From: Xestospongia bergquistia
Lineage: Eukaryota; Porifera; Demospongiae; Haplosclerida; Petrosiidae
Assembly: GCA_963965975.1 (NCBI GenBank)
Contig: OZ014423.1
Coordinates: 5,978,301-6,042,300, forward strand
DNA: 64,000 bases
Direction: 5' to 3'
Positions within the stretch are counted from its first letter, which is position 1. Every line of letters begins with the position of its first letter. Under the pieces are notes generated by a model that worked only from the letters and a program-made list of their open reading frames with translations, had not been told where the DNA came from and searched no databases. The position numbers were made by a program, and so were the translations under genes. Shown here piece after piece: positions 1 through 12,800 of this stretch.

Positions 1-882
1 TTCTGTTGACTGAAGAACAATTTGAGATGCATTAAAGGATTCAGCATTGATCGTCTCTGAGAAAGTGAAGTTGAGGAGACCGGTGTCCATGTCCAAAGAA
101 AATGAGGTAAGTGTTGGATTGGTAGTGTCAGCAATGACATCAGATACCTTAAATGCATCAGTATCTGTTACAGCTATCACTGGATTACCGAAAAAGTCAA
201 GAACAGCATTACCATTTAACACAACATATGTGTTATTTGGAGAGGACCCAAAGTTGTCTGTAGTCCGCAGGATATGCATATCATTAATTGTGAGTGAAAG
301 AGATAGAGTGTGACTATCTACAGAGGCTACTACTGAGCCTTGAGATAAAGTGAGAGTCTCTACAGTGAAATTGGAAATATTTGAAATGTTCATTATATTT
401 TGTAGAGTAATAAACCCAAAGTTCAAACTGTCAGCACTAACAGTATCATCAAATGTAAGATTGAGTTTATCATTCTTCAAGTCAAGGATTGCATCTGTGA
501 GTTGTGGATTAGCTGTATCAGGGATTAATTTTGTGACTTGACGTGCCTTACCATCAGTGATAGATCGGACATCATTGCCAAGATAGTCGTCAATATAATC
601 AGCTCTCATCAGGAGGTAAGTGTTAGATTTGTTCTTTGCAAGGCCTTCAATTGAATTGAGACCAAGCACATCCAAATCAGAAAGACGGATATCAACCACA
701 TGTCCGCTAGGACTAGTAGAGACACTATCAGATGATAGTGTGAAGATTTTCTCTTGATTAGCAGTCTTGCTGCTTTGAATGCGAAGGGAAGGTGAATTCT
801 GTGTTGAAACATTCACAACATCAGTGAAAGTGAGAAGAAGATGACCTGTGTTTAGGTCTAAAGTATATCCAGACAATTCTGT
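1..882 (-). repeat. Super-repeat 9 (partial, first domains)
   Basis: Start of a further block, cut by the window edge. It holds the signature domain (YIDDYLGNDVRSITDGKAR, marker at 551), one complete ordinary domain, and the N-terminal part of a third that stops inside its second strand (SQIVLQSTE at the left edge). The protein therefore continues beyond base 1. Confidence 0.85.
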
Positions 883-3800
883 TAAGACAACATCTGCAGT
901 TTCATCAAATGCAGTTAGCCTAAAGGCAGATAGAGCTTCAATGTTGTTGTTGGATGTATCAGAGAGACTGTCAGCTTCAATGGACAAATACGTGTTATTT
1001 AATTCAGTTCCAAAGTCATCGTCAAGCTTGATTGCAGCAATATCTGCAAGTGAAAGAATTATTGTAACCATGTCTGCACTCTGGACAGAAGTCTCAACAA
1101 TTTCCCCATCAGATATTGCTAGTACAGTTCCTGCAGCCATTGCTTCAGAGTGAATAGTGAATCCAGACAAATTGAAACTAGAGATGATAACTGGTTCATT
1201 GAATGTAAGACTGAGTTGATCATTAACAAGGTCAAGGGTGAATGCTCTCAATGTTGGAGGTGTTAAATCGGCAGTATAATTTTCTACAGGGATTGCTGAA
1301 TTTTCAGATATTTCTAGAGCAGTATTAGAATAGTAGGCAGTGTCCCTCACATAGCCATTTAGTGCTGAGATGAATGTGGTGTTGGAGTCTTTTGAGAAGT
1401 TGGTAAGTTTGAGGTTCTTGATGTCTTGGTTTGAAAGGGTTATTCTAACATCTTTCCTATCACCACTGAGTATATTACCACCAGTTAATGTGTATTTTTG
1501 ATCATTACTGGTCTCGTTTTCTGATGCCTGGATTGTCAAGTATGTCAGTAGAAGTGAATCAGATTCAATTGGTTCATTGAAGTGTAACACAAGCAAACCA
1601 ACATCCATATCAAGGTCAAAATTATTGAGAATTGGGCCAGTCAAATCATCTACTAGGTTACCAACAATGAATCCTGGAAATGCCATTTTAATCTTGACAA
1701 AGCTGTTGCCTGCATTGTCTTGCAAGAAACCAGAAGTGGCTGTAATGTAACAAGTTGATCGTGTTGTACACAGGAGATCATTTCTCTTAATAAAATTTAT
1801 GTCATCATCAGTTAGTTCAATGGACAGAACAGTTCCATCTGAACTAAGATCACTTTCACCTCCAGTTAGTGTGTAGTTCTGAAGAGGATTCTCAAAAAGA
1901 GTTTGAAGTGTGACTGTTGTAAGATGAAGGGAGGAAATGTTGATAGCTTCTGAGAAACTCAATTCAATTATACCAGTCTCCAGGTTAAGAGATGTGAAGG
2001 TTATGAGTTCTGGTGAGGTGGTGTCAGTAGTATAATTGGAAGCTCTGATTGAGTTAGCTGCAGGTATGGCAACTACAGGTAGACCTGCTGCATCTAGAAC
2101 TGTAGCATTAGTAATGGAGATATAACAATCATTTTGTTCTGTGCAAAGTGAAAGAAGTTTAATAGCATTTAGATCATCATCAGACAAAGTAATGGTCACT
2201 GTCACAATGTTGATCTCAATGGAAGAAGCATGAGTAAGATTGTAAGAAATGTTCTTGGCTGGGCTATCCAAAAGAACAATTTCATTGACATCAAGTGTTG
2301 AGATATTAACAAACTCATCAAATACTAAAGTCAAGATGCCTCTATTTGCATCAAATTGGAATGACACCAACATTGGATTGGCAATATCAACATCAATAGC
2401 TCCTACTTGCAAGCCATTGGATTGTGAAATGACTTCCAGTTGGTTGTTGCTGGTATCAGTGACTGTGTCACTGGAAACAGATATAAAGGTGTTGTCAAGT
2501 GCTGTGGCTAAGTTTCCAAAAGCACGGATAGCATTGATGTCTTCCTCACTGAGATTTAGTTTCAAAACAGCACCGTTAATTTCATTGAAATTAACATCTG
2601 TAAGTGTGACCAAAGCTGAAGGATTACTTGCATTATTCTGCAGTGTGATTCCACTAGGATTGAAAGATGAAGCAAGAATAGTTTCTGAGAAGGTAAGGGT
2701 CATTTGGGCATCATCAAGAACTAATGAAAAGTTCAATAGACGAGGTGCAGTTGTGTCTGGTATAAACTGTTTGATTTGTATACTTTCATTGACAGGTATA
2801 GCCTCTACTAAGTTCAAAGCTGTGTCAGTTACAATACCATCATCAATACTTATATAAGTACTGTTGATGTCAATAGCAAGTTGTGTGTTAGCCTTGATGG
2901 TATCTAGCTCAAACTTAGTAAGATTCACAATGATAATGTCAGGTTGTGTGCTTGATACACTAGCTTCGTTTGGAGTGAATGAAGATAAATTTGAAGAAAT
3001 AGTAAGGCCAGATACATTAAAAGAACCCAAGACAACTTCCTCTGAGAATGTGAGAATGAGAAGACCGTTATCAAGATCAAAGGATGTTCTTTCTAATGTT
3101 GGGCGGATTAAATCAGCAGTGTGATTAAGAACTGAAATTGTTGAACCAGAAGACTGGTAATCAATACCAGTTGCATCTTCAACTAGAGCATTGTCAGCAA
3201 ATATGAATGTAGTGTCATTAGTTTGACCTAAAGGAGCTAACTTTCGGATTTCTTCGACATCACTACTGATAATAGTGATCATGATATCAGTAGAAGCTAT
3301 AGATGTGTCTCGAACACTATTAATTAAAGAAAAGTTTGTCATTCCATCAGTTAAAGTCAACTTTGATAGATCGATTGTTGGATCAACTACCTCATTAAAG
3401 TGCAAAATAATGTACAGAGGAAGAGTATTGTCATCCATTTTGAAGTCAAAAGATGTCAACTGTGGAGGTGTTGTGTCAGGAGTTAGATCTCCAGTTTGTT
3501 TTGGTGCAGACCGAGATGTCTCATTTATGGAATTGCCACTGGTATCTATAAAAGCTCCATATTCAAATGATATAAATGTTGTTGCTTCAGAAAGACCAAG
3601 AATGTTATTAGCCTTAATGGCATTGAGATCTTTGTTATTCAATGTGACAGTGAAACTTCTGGTGTTTTGCAGTGGTACATTGCCGGTAGAAAGTTGCACA
3701 TAGTCTGGAGAGTCAGGTCCACTTATAAGTGTAATAGCACTATAAGTTATGTTTGAAACACTGATTGGTTCTTTAAAAGAGAGGAAGAGGGTACCTTCAT

Positions 3801-6800
3801 TAAGGTCAATGGTAAAATATTCTAAACTCGGTGAAGTAGTATCTAAAGTTACCAATTGAGCTTTAGTAGCTGATAGATTTGATATTTCTTTGACTGGATT
3901 TGTATTGAAGTCTGAGCCTAGTGCAGATGAAAATGATACAAAAGTGTCATTCACATCATTAGCTAATAACTCAGATACTTTAATGGCATCAAGGTCACCA
4001 GTAGAGAGAGAAATAGTGAGAATATTGCTAACAGAGTTAACAGCTGTGCTGTCTGTTAAAGTGACATTGGCAGTAGCCATGTTGATGTCATGTGTATTCT
4101 GTAAGGTGATGGTGTTTGTGTGAACTGTTGAAGTGTTCAGTGCTTCATCAAACGTCAAGAATAGCTGTCCATTATTGAGATCAAGAGAGAAGGCCATGAA
4201 TACAGGATCTGTAGAGTCTTGTATGACTTGTTCAGCAATAATTCCATTGACTGCCTCTATAGGTATATTGCTAGCATCTTCTATAGCACCCATTGTAACT
4301 GACAGCAATGTTGTATCTTTATCTTTGCCAAGAATCAAGGAGCTTTTCACAGAGTTTAGCTTGTTTGGAGATAATCTAATGACTAGTTCAGAAGATAATA
4401 TGTCATTTGTCAGTACTGAAGAGCCTTGAAGCATTACACTTTCGGTTGGTGATGGGTCATCAATGAGTGTAAAGCCAGACACACTTACTAAACCAATGTT
4501 GATCACTTCATTGAAAGTTATGTTTAAGTAGCCAGTGTTTAAATCTAGTATAAATGATAAGATATTTGGTGCATTGGTGTCGATAGTGTGGTCAGTTACA
4601 TTTAATGCAGAGGAATTGGAGATCCCTTGTAAAGGATTACCAACAGAATCATAAACTGCACCATCCAAAATAGAGAGGAAGGTACTATTTGCAGCACCAA
4701 ACTCTTTTAGTTCCTTTATGTAGTCAAGATCAGTTTGGAAAAGAGATACTGTTACAATGGCTGCTGTTGTATTTGGTTGTGGAATTCCACCAGACAGAAC
4801 GATATAATGACCAGCTTCTGAGATATTAGCAGCACTCTGTAATGTAATATCTGTGAAACGAAGTGTGCTTATATTAACAGCTTCTGAAAATTCAAGTACC
4901 AAAGTACCATCATTCAGATTTAAGTCAAAATTTGAAAGCTGAGGACTAGTTTCATCACCAGTAAATCTATTGACAAGTAATGTTTCCCCATTCACGTCGA
5001 GACCATCCAGGCCTCGGATAGCTAAAGGAGTGATCTTCAGATAGGTATTGTTTTTCTCTGTAGCTAGAGTATTGATGCCTCGAAGAATATTGAGATCTAC
5101 AGTGGTGATGTTGAATTGGATTACATCACTAATAGTTGTAAGTGATGGTCCAGTAGTAAGGACAACTGTTTGAGTTGGAAGTGTTTCGGCATTTTGGAAA
5201 TTTATCTCTGTATAATCTATAGTTGAAGCATCCATGATGTCATCAAAAGTGAGACTTAAAAGACCAGTGTCTAGGTCAAAGTTGAATTTAACAAATTTAG
5301 CTGGTGTTGTATCAGGTGGAATACTAAGAACTTGTTTTACTGTTGAATCATTATAGTTGTTGCCTGCAATATCAGTTATGGCTCCACTGTCTAATCGAAG
5401 GAATGTATTGCTTAATCCTGTTGCAATTGTTGTGTCACTTTTTACAGTTTGTAGATCATTGATTGTGAGAGTGATATAAATAGAGGTTTTATAAGTGGAG
5501 GGAACATATGATGGTATACCTGAGTTTAGTGTTATACCACTGATGCTGTCTGCTGATGGAAGAAGAGTAATATTAGGATAGACTATGTTGTCAATATCTA
5601 CTGGCTCAGAAAATGTTATTCTAAGGAGACCTAAGTTCAAATCGAATTCAGTAAACTCATTGAAGTCTGGAGTAGTAGTATCATTGATTACACTGCGTGC
5701 TTGTAGAGGGTTAATTCCATTGACTCGAGGTTGTGCAGTATTACCATTCAGATCACTTCCTCCAGCTCCAGTGTCTTCAGCAATGAGGCTAGTGTACACT
5801 ATGTAAGTGTTGTTGGTGTTAGTGGCAAAGTCATCTGTTGATTTTAAGATATTAATATCAGTTGTTGATAGAGGAATAGTCACTAGTGTATCATCCACTG
5901 TCTCATCAACAGAAGACAGTCTGTGAGTAGTGGTAGCATTGAAATTATCCTGGAAAGTGACAGCTGAAGAAGTTACTTTCTGTACTGGTTCATCAAATTC
6001 CAAATATAGAAGATTTGCATCCAGATCTAAATCAAAGGCAACAACTTGTGGTCCAGTAGCATCTGCCACAACTGTAACTGCTCTTGTTTTGAGATCAGGA
6101 AGAGGTGAGAAAGTTACCTGAATGACTTGATTTCCAGCTAAATCTAGAAGAGCCCCTTCATCAAATATAATATAGCAGCTGATTGTGGAGGAACAAATGG
6201 CTCGGTTTTTCTTGAATTCAATGAGATCAGCCTTATTGAAGGCAATGGTGATTCGTGGACCAACTGCTTCAGACACAGAGCCACCTGTTAATGTAATAGT
6301 TTCTGTACTTCCATGAACAAAGTCATAAAAATTGGTAAGGGTAATGTTGTCAAAATCAATTGAGTTAGATTGAACAGTTTTGGTGAAGCGTAAAGTCATT
6401 GTTCCTTCATCAAAATCAAAAATCAGGAACTGTTCTATTTCAGGAGGGTTGGGATCAATAACAATTTGATTAACTTGAACAGCTTCATTTCCAAAGTGAG
6501 AAACAATGGGGTTGTTGCTCATATCTCGAACAAAAGCTGTTGTGAAAGAAAGGTAGCAGGCAGAGTCATTCAGGCATAATTCAGCCTTGAAAAGTTTGAT
6601 GACATCTTCACCTGAAAGTGTGATGGATACAGTACTGGAATCAGCAGAAGGGAGAATTGCATCAGCTGAGATTGAGACACTTTGTGATGGACTTACTGAG
6701 GCAGCATTTTGAATAATAAGATCAGTTGGATCCATTGTAGACAAAACATCAACTGTTTCACTGAATATCAGAGTAACATTACCAGAGTCAATTTCTATGA

Positions 6801-9800
6801 GCCATTGTCTCAGAGTAGGTTGAGTTGTGTCTGCTGTAAAATTAGAAACATTGACTGCATTGGAAAGGGTCACAGGCTGAAGAGCATTACCAGCTACATC
6901 TTTAATACCAATAGACTCAACTATAAGGTAAGTATTAGTGTCATTGGTAGCCAGTTTTCTGTTTGCCTTTAATTGGTTTAAATCTGATGTTGTTAGTGTT
7001 ATAAATAAAACAGTGAAATTGTTAGATGCCAGTGGTGTGGCAGAAGATGAAATACGCAGCTCTTGTGATCCTGTTACGCTGTCAACAAAGGTAAAACCTG
7101 TTGCATTAGCTGTAACTACATCTATGATTTCATTGAAAGTTATTGATAGACGTCCAACATCAAGATCAAAGTCAAATCTTGTTAATGTTGGTCCCGTGGT
7201 GTCAGGAGTGAAGTCAGTGACCATCTCTCCAGGTGGAGTCAATGCAGAGATATCAACAGAGGTAATGTCTTGTACAGTCTCACTGGCAATGGATAAGTAT
7301 GTGTTGTTTTCATTAGTAGCTAGATCTAATGTATGTTTGATTGTATTGAGATCATTAATAGATAGTGTAATGTTGATGAGAGAAGAATCATTGATGGTTG
7401 TCACTTTTGAAGTGTCCAGAGTTACACGGGATCCAGATGCACCTTTAGCAGTGTATAATGTGAAGCCTTTAATGTTGACATTGTTTACTTTCACTGGCTC
7501 ATTGAACTGAAGGCTAATCAATCCAGAGTCGAGATCTAGAGAAAATGATCTCAAAACTGGTGGTGAGGTGTCTGAAATAACTTTGTCAGCTTTACGAGGT
7601 ACTGGTAAACCAGTGAAATTATTATTGGCAAAGTCTTTGAAAGCATCAGTTAAAATATCAATGAAAGTATCATTAACTGTATTGCCAAGATCTGGGTTCA
7701 GTTGTATAGCATCTATATCATCGATAGATAATTGAAGTATTATTTCTCTTGTGTCTTCTTCAAGGCTATAAATTGACTCTAAAGTGTGTGATATCTCACC
7801 TGTTGTATTGCTAAGCAAAGTAATGGCATTAAAGTTGAAATCTGAGACAGGAAGTATCTCAGAGAAGGTAAGTGAGAGTTGAAGTTGGCTTAAGTCTAAA
7901 GAAAAGCCTTCCAATGTAGGAGATGTAGAGTCTGAAATATAATCTCCAACTCTTAAAGCATTGTTGCTTTCAATCTCTACAATAGCATTTCCATTTGTGT
8001 CAGCAATAGCCATAGCAGCTATTGATATGAACGTGTTGTTTAAAGAAGTGGCTAGGTTTGTATTCCTTTTGATGTTGTCCAGATCAGAATTACTTAGGAG
8101 TATAATCAGTTCTGTACTACTGTTGAGAGCTAGTGGTGGTATTTTTAAAGTATATGCACTGGAAGGAGATTGACTGTTCTGAAGAGTGAAGCCTGAAATG
8201 TTCAAAGTTGATGTATCTACTACTTCTGAGAATGTGAGTAACAGTTCTCCTCTGTTCAAATCAAGTGTATAGTTTGTTAGTTGAGGTCTAGTGTCGTCTT
8301 CTATTACAAAAAAAGCTTTGAGAGCAAATGAATTATTGATAGGTACTAAAAGATTGCGATTCATATCTTGAACCAATTCAGCTGTGGCTGTAAGATAGGT
8401 GAATTCTTCTTCAGTTCCCAGACCATCAATTAATTGTATAGCATCAATGGTGCTATCTTGGAGCAGTAAAGACACAGATACAAGATCAATAATTAGTAAT
8501 TGAGAATTGCTACTGATGTTGACACTGTTTTCATTAGAGTTCATTGATTTCTGAAGAGCAAGTTGAGTCGCATCAAAACTTGTAATATTGACAGTCTCAG
8601 AGAATGTGAGATTCAGTAATCCAGTGTCAAGATCAAAATTGAAAGATATTAATTGAGGGCTTGTATCATCTTCAATAAATTCGTTAATTTGTGCTACAGT
8701 TACAGGAAAACCATTTCCAGCAAGATCTAAAATAATGTCTTCAGTGAGTGAAACAAAGCTAGTGTTCTTTGATGTAGCAAGATTTGATTTATTCTTGAGA
8801 GTGTTGAGATCACTGGGTAATAAGGAGATGGTTAAGTTGAGAGCATCACTAGATCTTACAGTTTTGCCACCAGTTAGAGTGAAACTAGCAGTAGCATTAG
8901 AAATATGACTTAAAATTTGCAAATCAGTAATTCTAAATGCTGTGTCATTAAGAATGTCTGTGAATGAAAGAAGTAAACTACCTTCATCCATGTCCAGCAC
9001 TGAGTAAACCAACTCAATACCTTCATCATCAGGTATATATTTAGTGACTTTGAGCGCATTACCATCAGTTACAGCTACGACATCAGTACCTGCATAGTCA
9101 TCAAAAGTATCTGCTCGAAGTGTGAGATAGGTATCATTTTCATTGGTAGCTAAGCCAAGAACCTCACTGATTCCAATGCGGTCAAAGATGGAAAGATTGA
9201 TTATCACATTTTGAGAGTCCTGGTCAACAACTGTGGAGTCATCTAAAGTGTATGTTAGTCCAAACACAGCTGTCATGGCACTCTGTACTGTTACTCCAGA
9301 GGGTCTGAATGTGCTGGCATCAATAACATCAGAGAACGTTATGTTAAGTTGACCAATATTCATGTCTAGATTGAATGATAGGGCTTTGGCTTGAACTTCA
9401 TCAGCAATAATAGCAGTTGCCATTGTAGAGTTTTCAATGATGTAGATATCATTCATGTCTGCAATAGTACCATTTTCCAGGAGCAAAAAGACATGAGATT
9501 TGAGATAGCCAGCATCAAAGTGGCCATTGGCATTTAGTTTCAATTCAGCAACATCTTCATCTGTGAGTTGTATAGTGATAGACAAAGTACCATCTTCTAG
9601 GTTTGGTGGTTTGATGGTACCATCTGTAAGAGCCACACCATGAGATGTTAAAGATGAATCATTGGCAATTGTGATTTTGGAGATGTTTAGAGTTGACACT
9701 TTTACTGGCTCGTTAAAAGTGATAATGATAGTGTCATCTTCGAGATTCAGAGTAAAAGAAGCAACTAATGGAGGTGAATTATCCTCTACATAGCTAGTGG

Positions 9801-12800
9801 CTTGCAGACCATTGCTGATACTAATGGAGTGAGTGGGATTAGGATAGAAGGCTTTGTCAAAGATGAGTCCACTTGTGACAGAGAGGTATGTGTCAGTTAT
9901 GTTAGTAGCAAATGATAATCTTTTCAATGAATTAGCATCCACTGTCAACAGGTTGATAACTATCTCTTTGCCACTTGGTGAGTTTGTGCTGCCACCAGTG
10001 AGAGTATAAGTGAGGTTAGATCCATTAGCATTGGCCACACCTTGGAGAGTGATAGCAGTCGCATCAAGAGTAGTAGCATCTACTGGTTCATCAAAGGTTA
10101 GTGTCAAAGTGTTAGTGTTGACATCTAGAGTAAAACCAGTAATGTTTGCTGCCATGTTGTCATCTATTAACTGAGACACAATATGTCCAGGTTCTGTATT
10201 GCTTAGCTGTGAGATGTTGTTTCCTTTAAAGTCAGATGCAAAACCTGAAGCAATTACAACATAACAATTGCCCCTGGTAGAGCAGAGGAAGGACATTTTC
10301 TTTATGTTCATTATATCGTTGTCAGTGATCGAAATTATCACAGTGCGATCAATCACAGTGATATCAAGTGAATTGGTGAGAGTGTAATTGGCCACTGGAT
10401 TTTCATATAGTGACTGTAGTGTAAGACCATTAACATTAATGGTGGTATTATCAATTGGTTCATTGAAGAGTAAAGTCATCTGTGCTGATATCAAGTCAAA
10501 CTCCACAAATTCAATTAATAATGGCTGTGTTTCATCATCTGTAAGAGAAGAGACCATTAAAGTGTCAGCTATGAGACTAACTCCAGCCATGTCCTTTACA
10601 GTAACACTTGAGAAGGATATAAAACAAGTGGAAGCGTTCTTACATAAACTGCTGGATTTTATAAAGTCTAAGTCACTATCTAAAAGTGTAATTTTTAGTG
10701 CTTCAGTATTATCATCATTGTAAATTCCTCCAGTCAAACTGCGAGAGGTGACATTGATTCCTAGACCATCTTGAATGACAATCTCTCCTGGTATAAAGGT
10801 GGAAATGTTGACTGTTTCATCAAATTTTAAAGTCAGCAATCCACTATCAATGTCTAAGTCAAATGATAGTAGTCTTGGTTCTGCTGTGTCATTTCCTACA
10901 GTATATGCTTGCTTTGGATTGAGAGGAGATATAGGTGATACTGGCCGACCATTTAGACCAGTAGCCATAAATGATGAAAAGGTAATGTATGTGTTTGAAA
11001 CTGTAGTTGCAAGGTTGTCTAGAGCTCTAATTCCATTGCTGTCTTCCTTTGATATGGTTAGCTTTACTATAATGGAATTAGTTGGTGATACGGTGGCATT
11101 AGTAAGAGTATAACTGATAGCATTTTTGCCAGGAGCATTTTGTAGTGTAAGATATGTAACATCAAATGTAGAAACATTGATACTCTTTGTGAAGGTAAGG
11201 GTGAGAATATCTGGGTTAAACTGAAATGTGAATTGAACAAGCTCTGGAGAATTTCTGTCAGAGAGAACATCTGTTGCCTGTTGAGCTTTGTTACTTGGAA
11301 CAGCAAGAGACTTGATGGATGAAATATCTCTTATGAAGCCTTTGTCCAAAGAGATAAAGGTGTTATTCACTGAAAATCCAATTCCAATTTCCAAGAGTTT
11401 GTTTTGAATCGTTTGATTGAGAAAGATCTTAACAGCATCAGTTGAATCACCAGATTCAGCTATACTGTCAAATGGGACTCTCAAGAAAGTAATATTTTGT
11501 TCTTCAGTGTTTTGTAGTATAGCTCTGCTAACTACAATTGTGTTGACATCCACAGCTTCACTGAACATAAGAATGATAGCACCCTCATCAAAATCTAGAA
11601 CAAAAGATTTTAGAGTTGGCTCAACATAATCTCCTGTTAAAGTGGACACTTTTACAAAATTTGTAGTTAAGATATCAAATCCACCTAAGTCTTCAAATGC
11701 TTCAGCTTCAATTTGTAAGAAAGTAGATTCCACTTCTTGTAAAACTGGCTTTAATAGCAGTAAACGTTCAATGTCTTTTTCAGCAATTGCAATAGTGACA
11801 TCAGGTGTACTTTCAGTGTTCACAACAAAGCTTGAAGAAGATAAAGTATAGTTCAGATTGCCTGTTGCATTAAAAAGTGTTATCAGAGAAATGTTTGTGG
11901 CATTGGAAGTAACTTTTACTGGTTCATCAAAGTGAAGTATGAGTTGAAATGAGTTATTACTGCTGCTGTCATAGATGAAATCCCATGTGTCCAGTTTAGG
12001 AAAAGAAGTGTCAGGTATGAATGATAGATCATTTGCTGATAAAGGAGATGGTTCAACTACAGAATTACCAGCTATGTCAGTCAAAGCATGAGACGTCACA
12101 GATAAAAAGCAATTAGCTGCATTTGAACAAATATTGTCATTGAGTTTAAGGGAGTTAAGATCATTTCTGGCAAACGATACAGTAACTATAGAACCATTAA
12201 ATGGTTGAACTTCCCCTCCAGTCAGTGTGATAAAATTCAGAGAGCCAATGTTGGAAAGGAAAGTGAATTGGGTGAAGTTAAAAGAATTTTTGTCAACCAC
12301 TTCATTAAATGTAAGGGTGAAAGTACCAGCATTCAAGTCAATATTAAATGTGGTGTCAAATCGAGGCATGGTTTCATCATTTATGACTCTGCTTGCACGT
12401 TTAGCATCATCAATGTTAATGCCTTTTAACTCATTGCCATCAGCATCATTAATAGAACCATTGGTTACAGATATGAAGGTATCAAAGATAGAGTTGCCAA
12501 GATCAGCTGCTAGTTTGATTTGATTGGCATCAGCTTCAGCCAATTCTAAGTCAACAATACGTCCAGTAGAATTAACAACAGTGCCATTTTTTAAAGTGAT
12601 GATAGTTGAAGCTGAAGAGTCCAAGTTGCTCTGAATTGTAAATCCTGTAGCTTTTATTGTATCAGGGTCAACTGTTTCTGAGAAAGTGAGTACCAGCTTT
12701 GGCAAACCATCCAAATCAAGAGTGAAAGCATCTAGTTCTGGTGGAGTTTCATCTGGGAAGTAGTTGCCAGCTTGAATGGCATCAGACAAAGCTGGAATTT

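Larger units (their letters stand above)
883..9390 (-). repeat. Super-repeat 8 (23 domains)
   Basis: Complete block (8508 bp, the shortest). The opening signature is FDDYAGTDVVAVTDGNAL (marker at 9062), with Asn replacing Lys in GKA, followed by KVTKYIPD. Cys doublets are at positions 8-9 and 20-21, all Cys-x5-Cys. Confidence 0.88.

Noticed and set aside
2249..2857. Plus-strand ORF of 202 codons, and many similar plus-strand ORFs (for example 56798-57307 and 54188-54649)
   Set aside because: They nearly all lie in one fixed antisense register to the giant minus-strand frame and recur with its repeats. Their translations are low-complexity Ser/Leu/Val strings with no domain pattern. They are shadows of the real gene.
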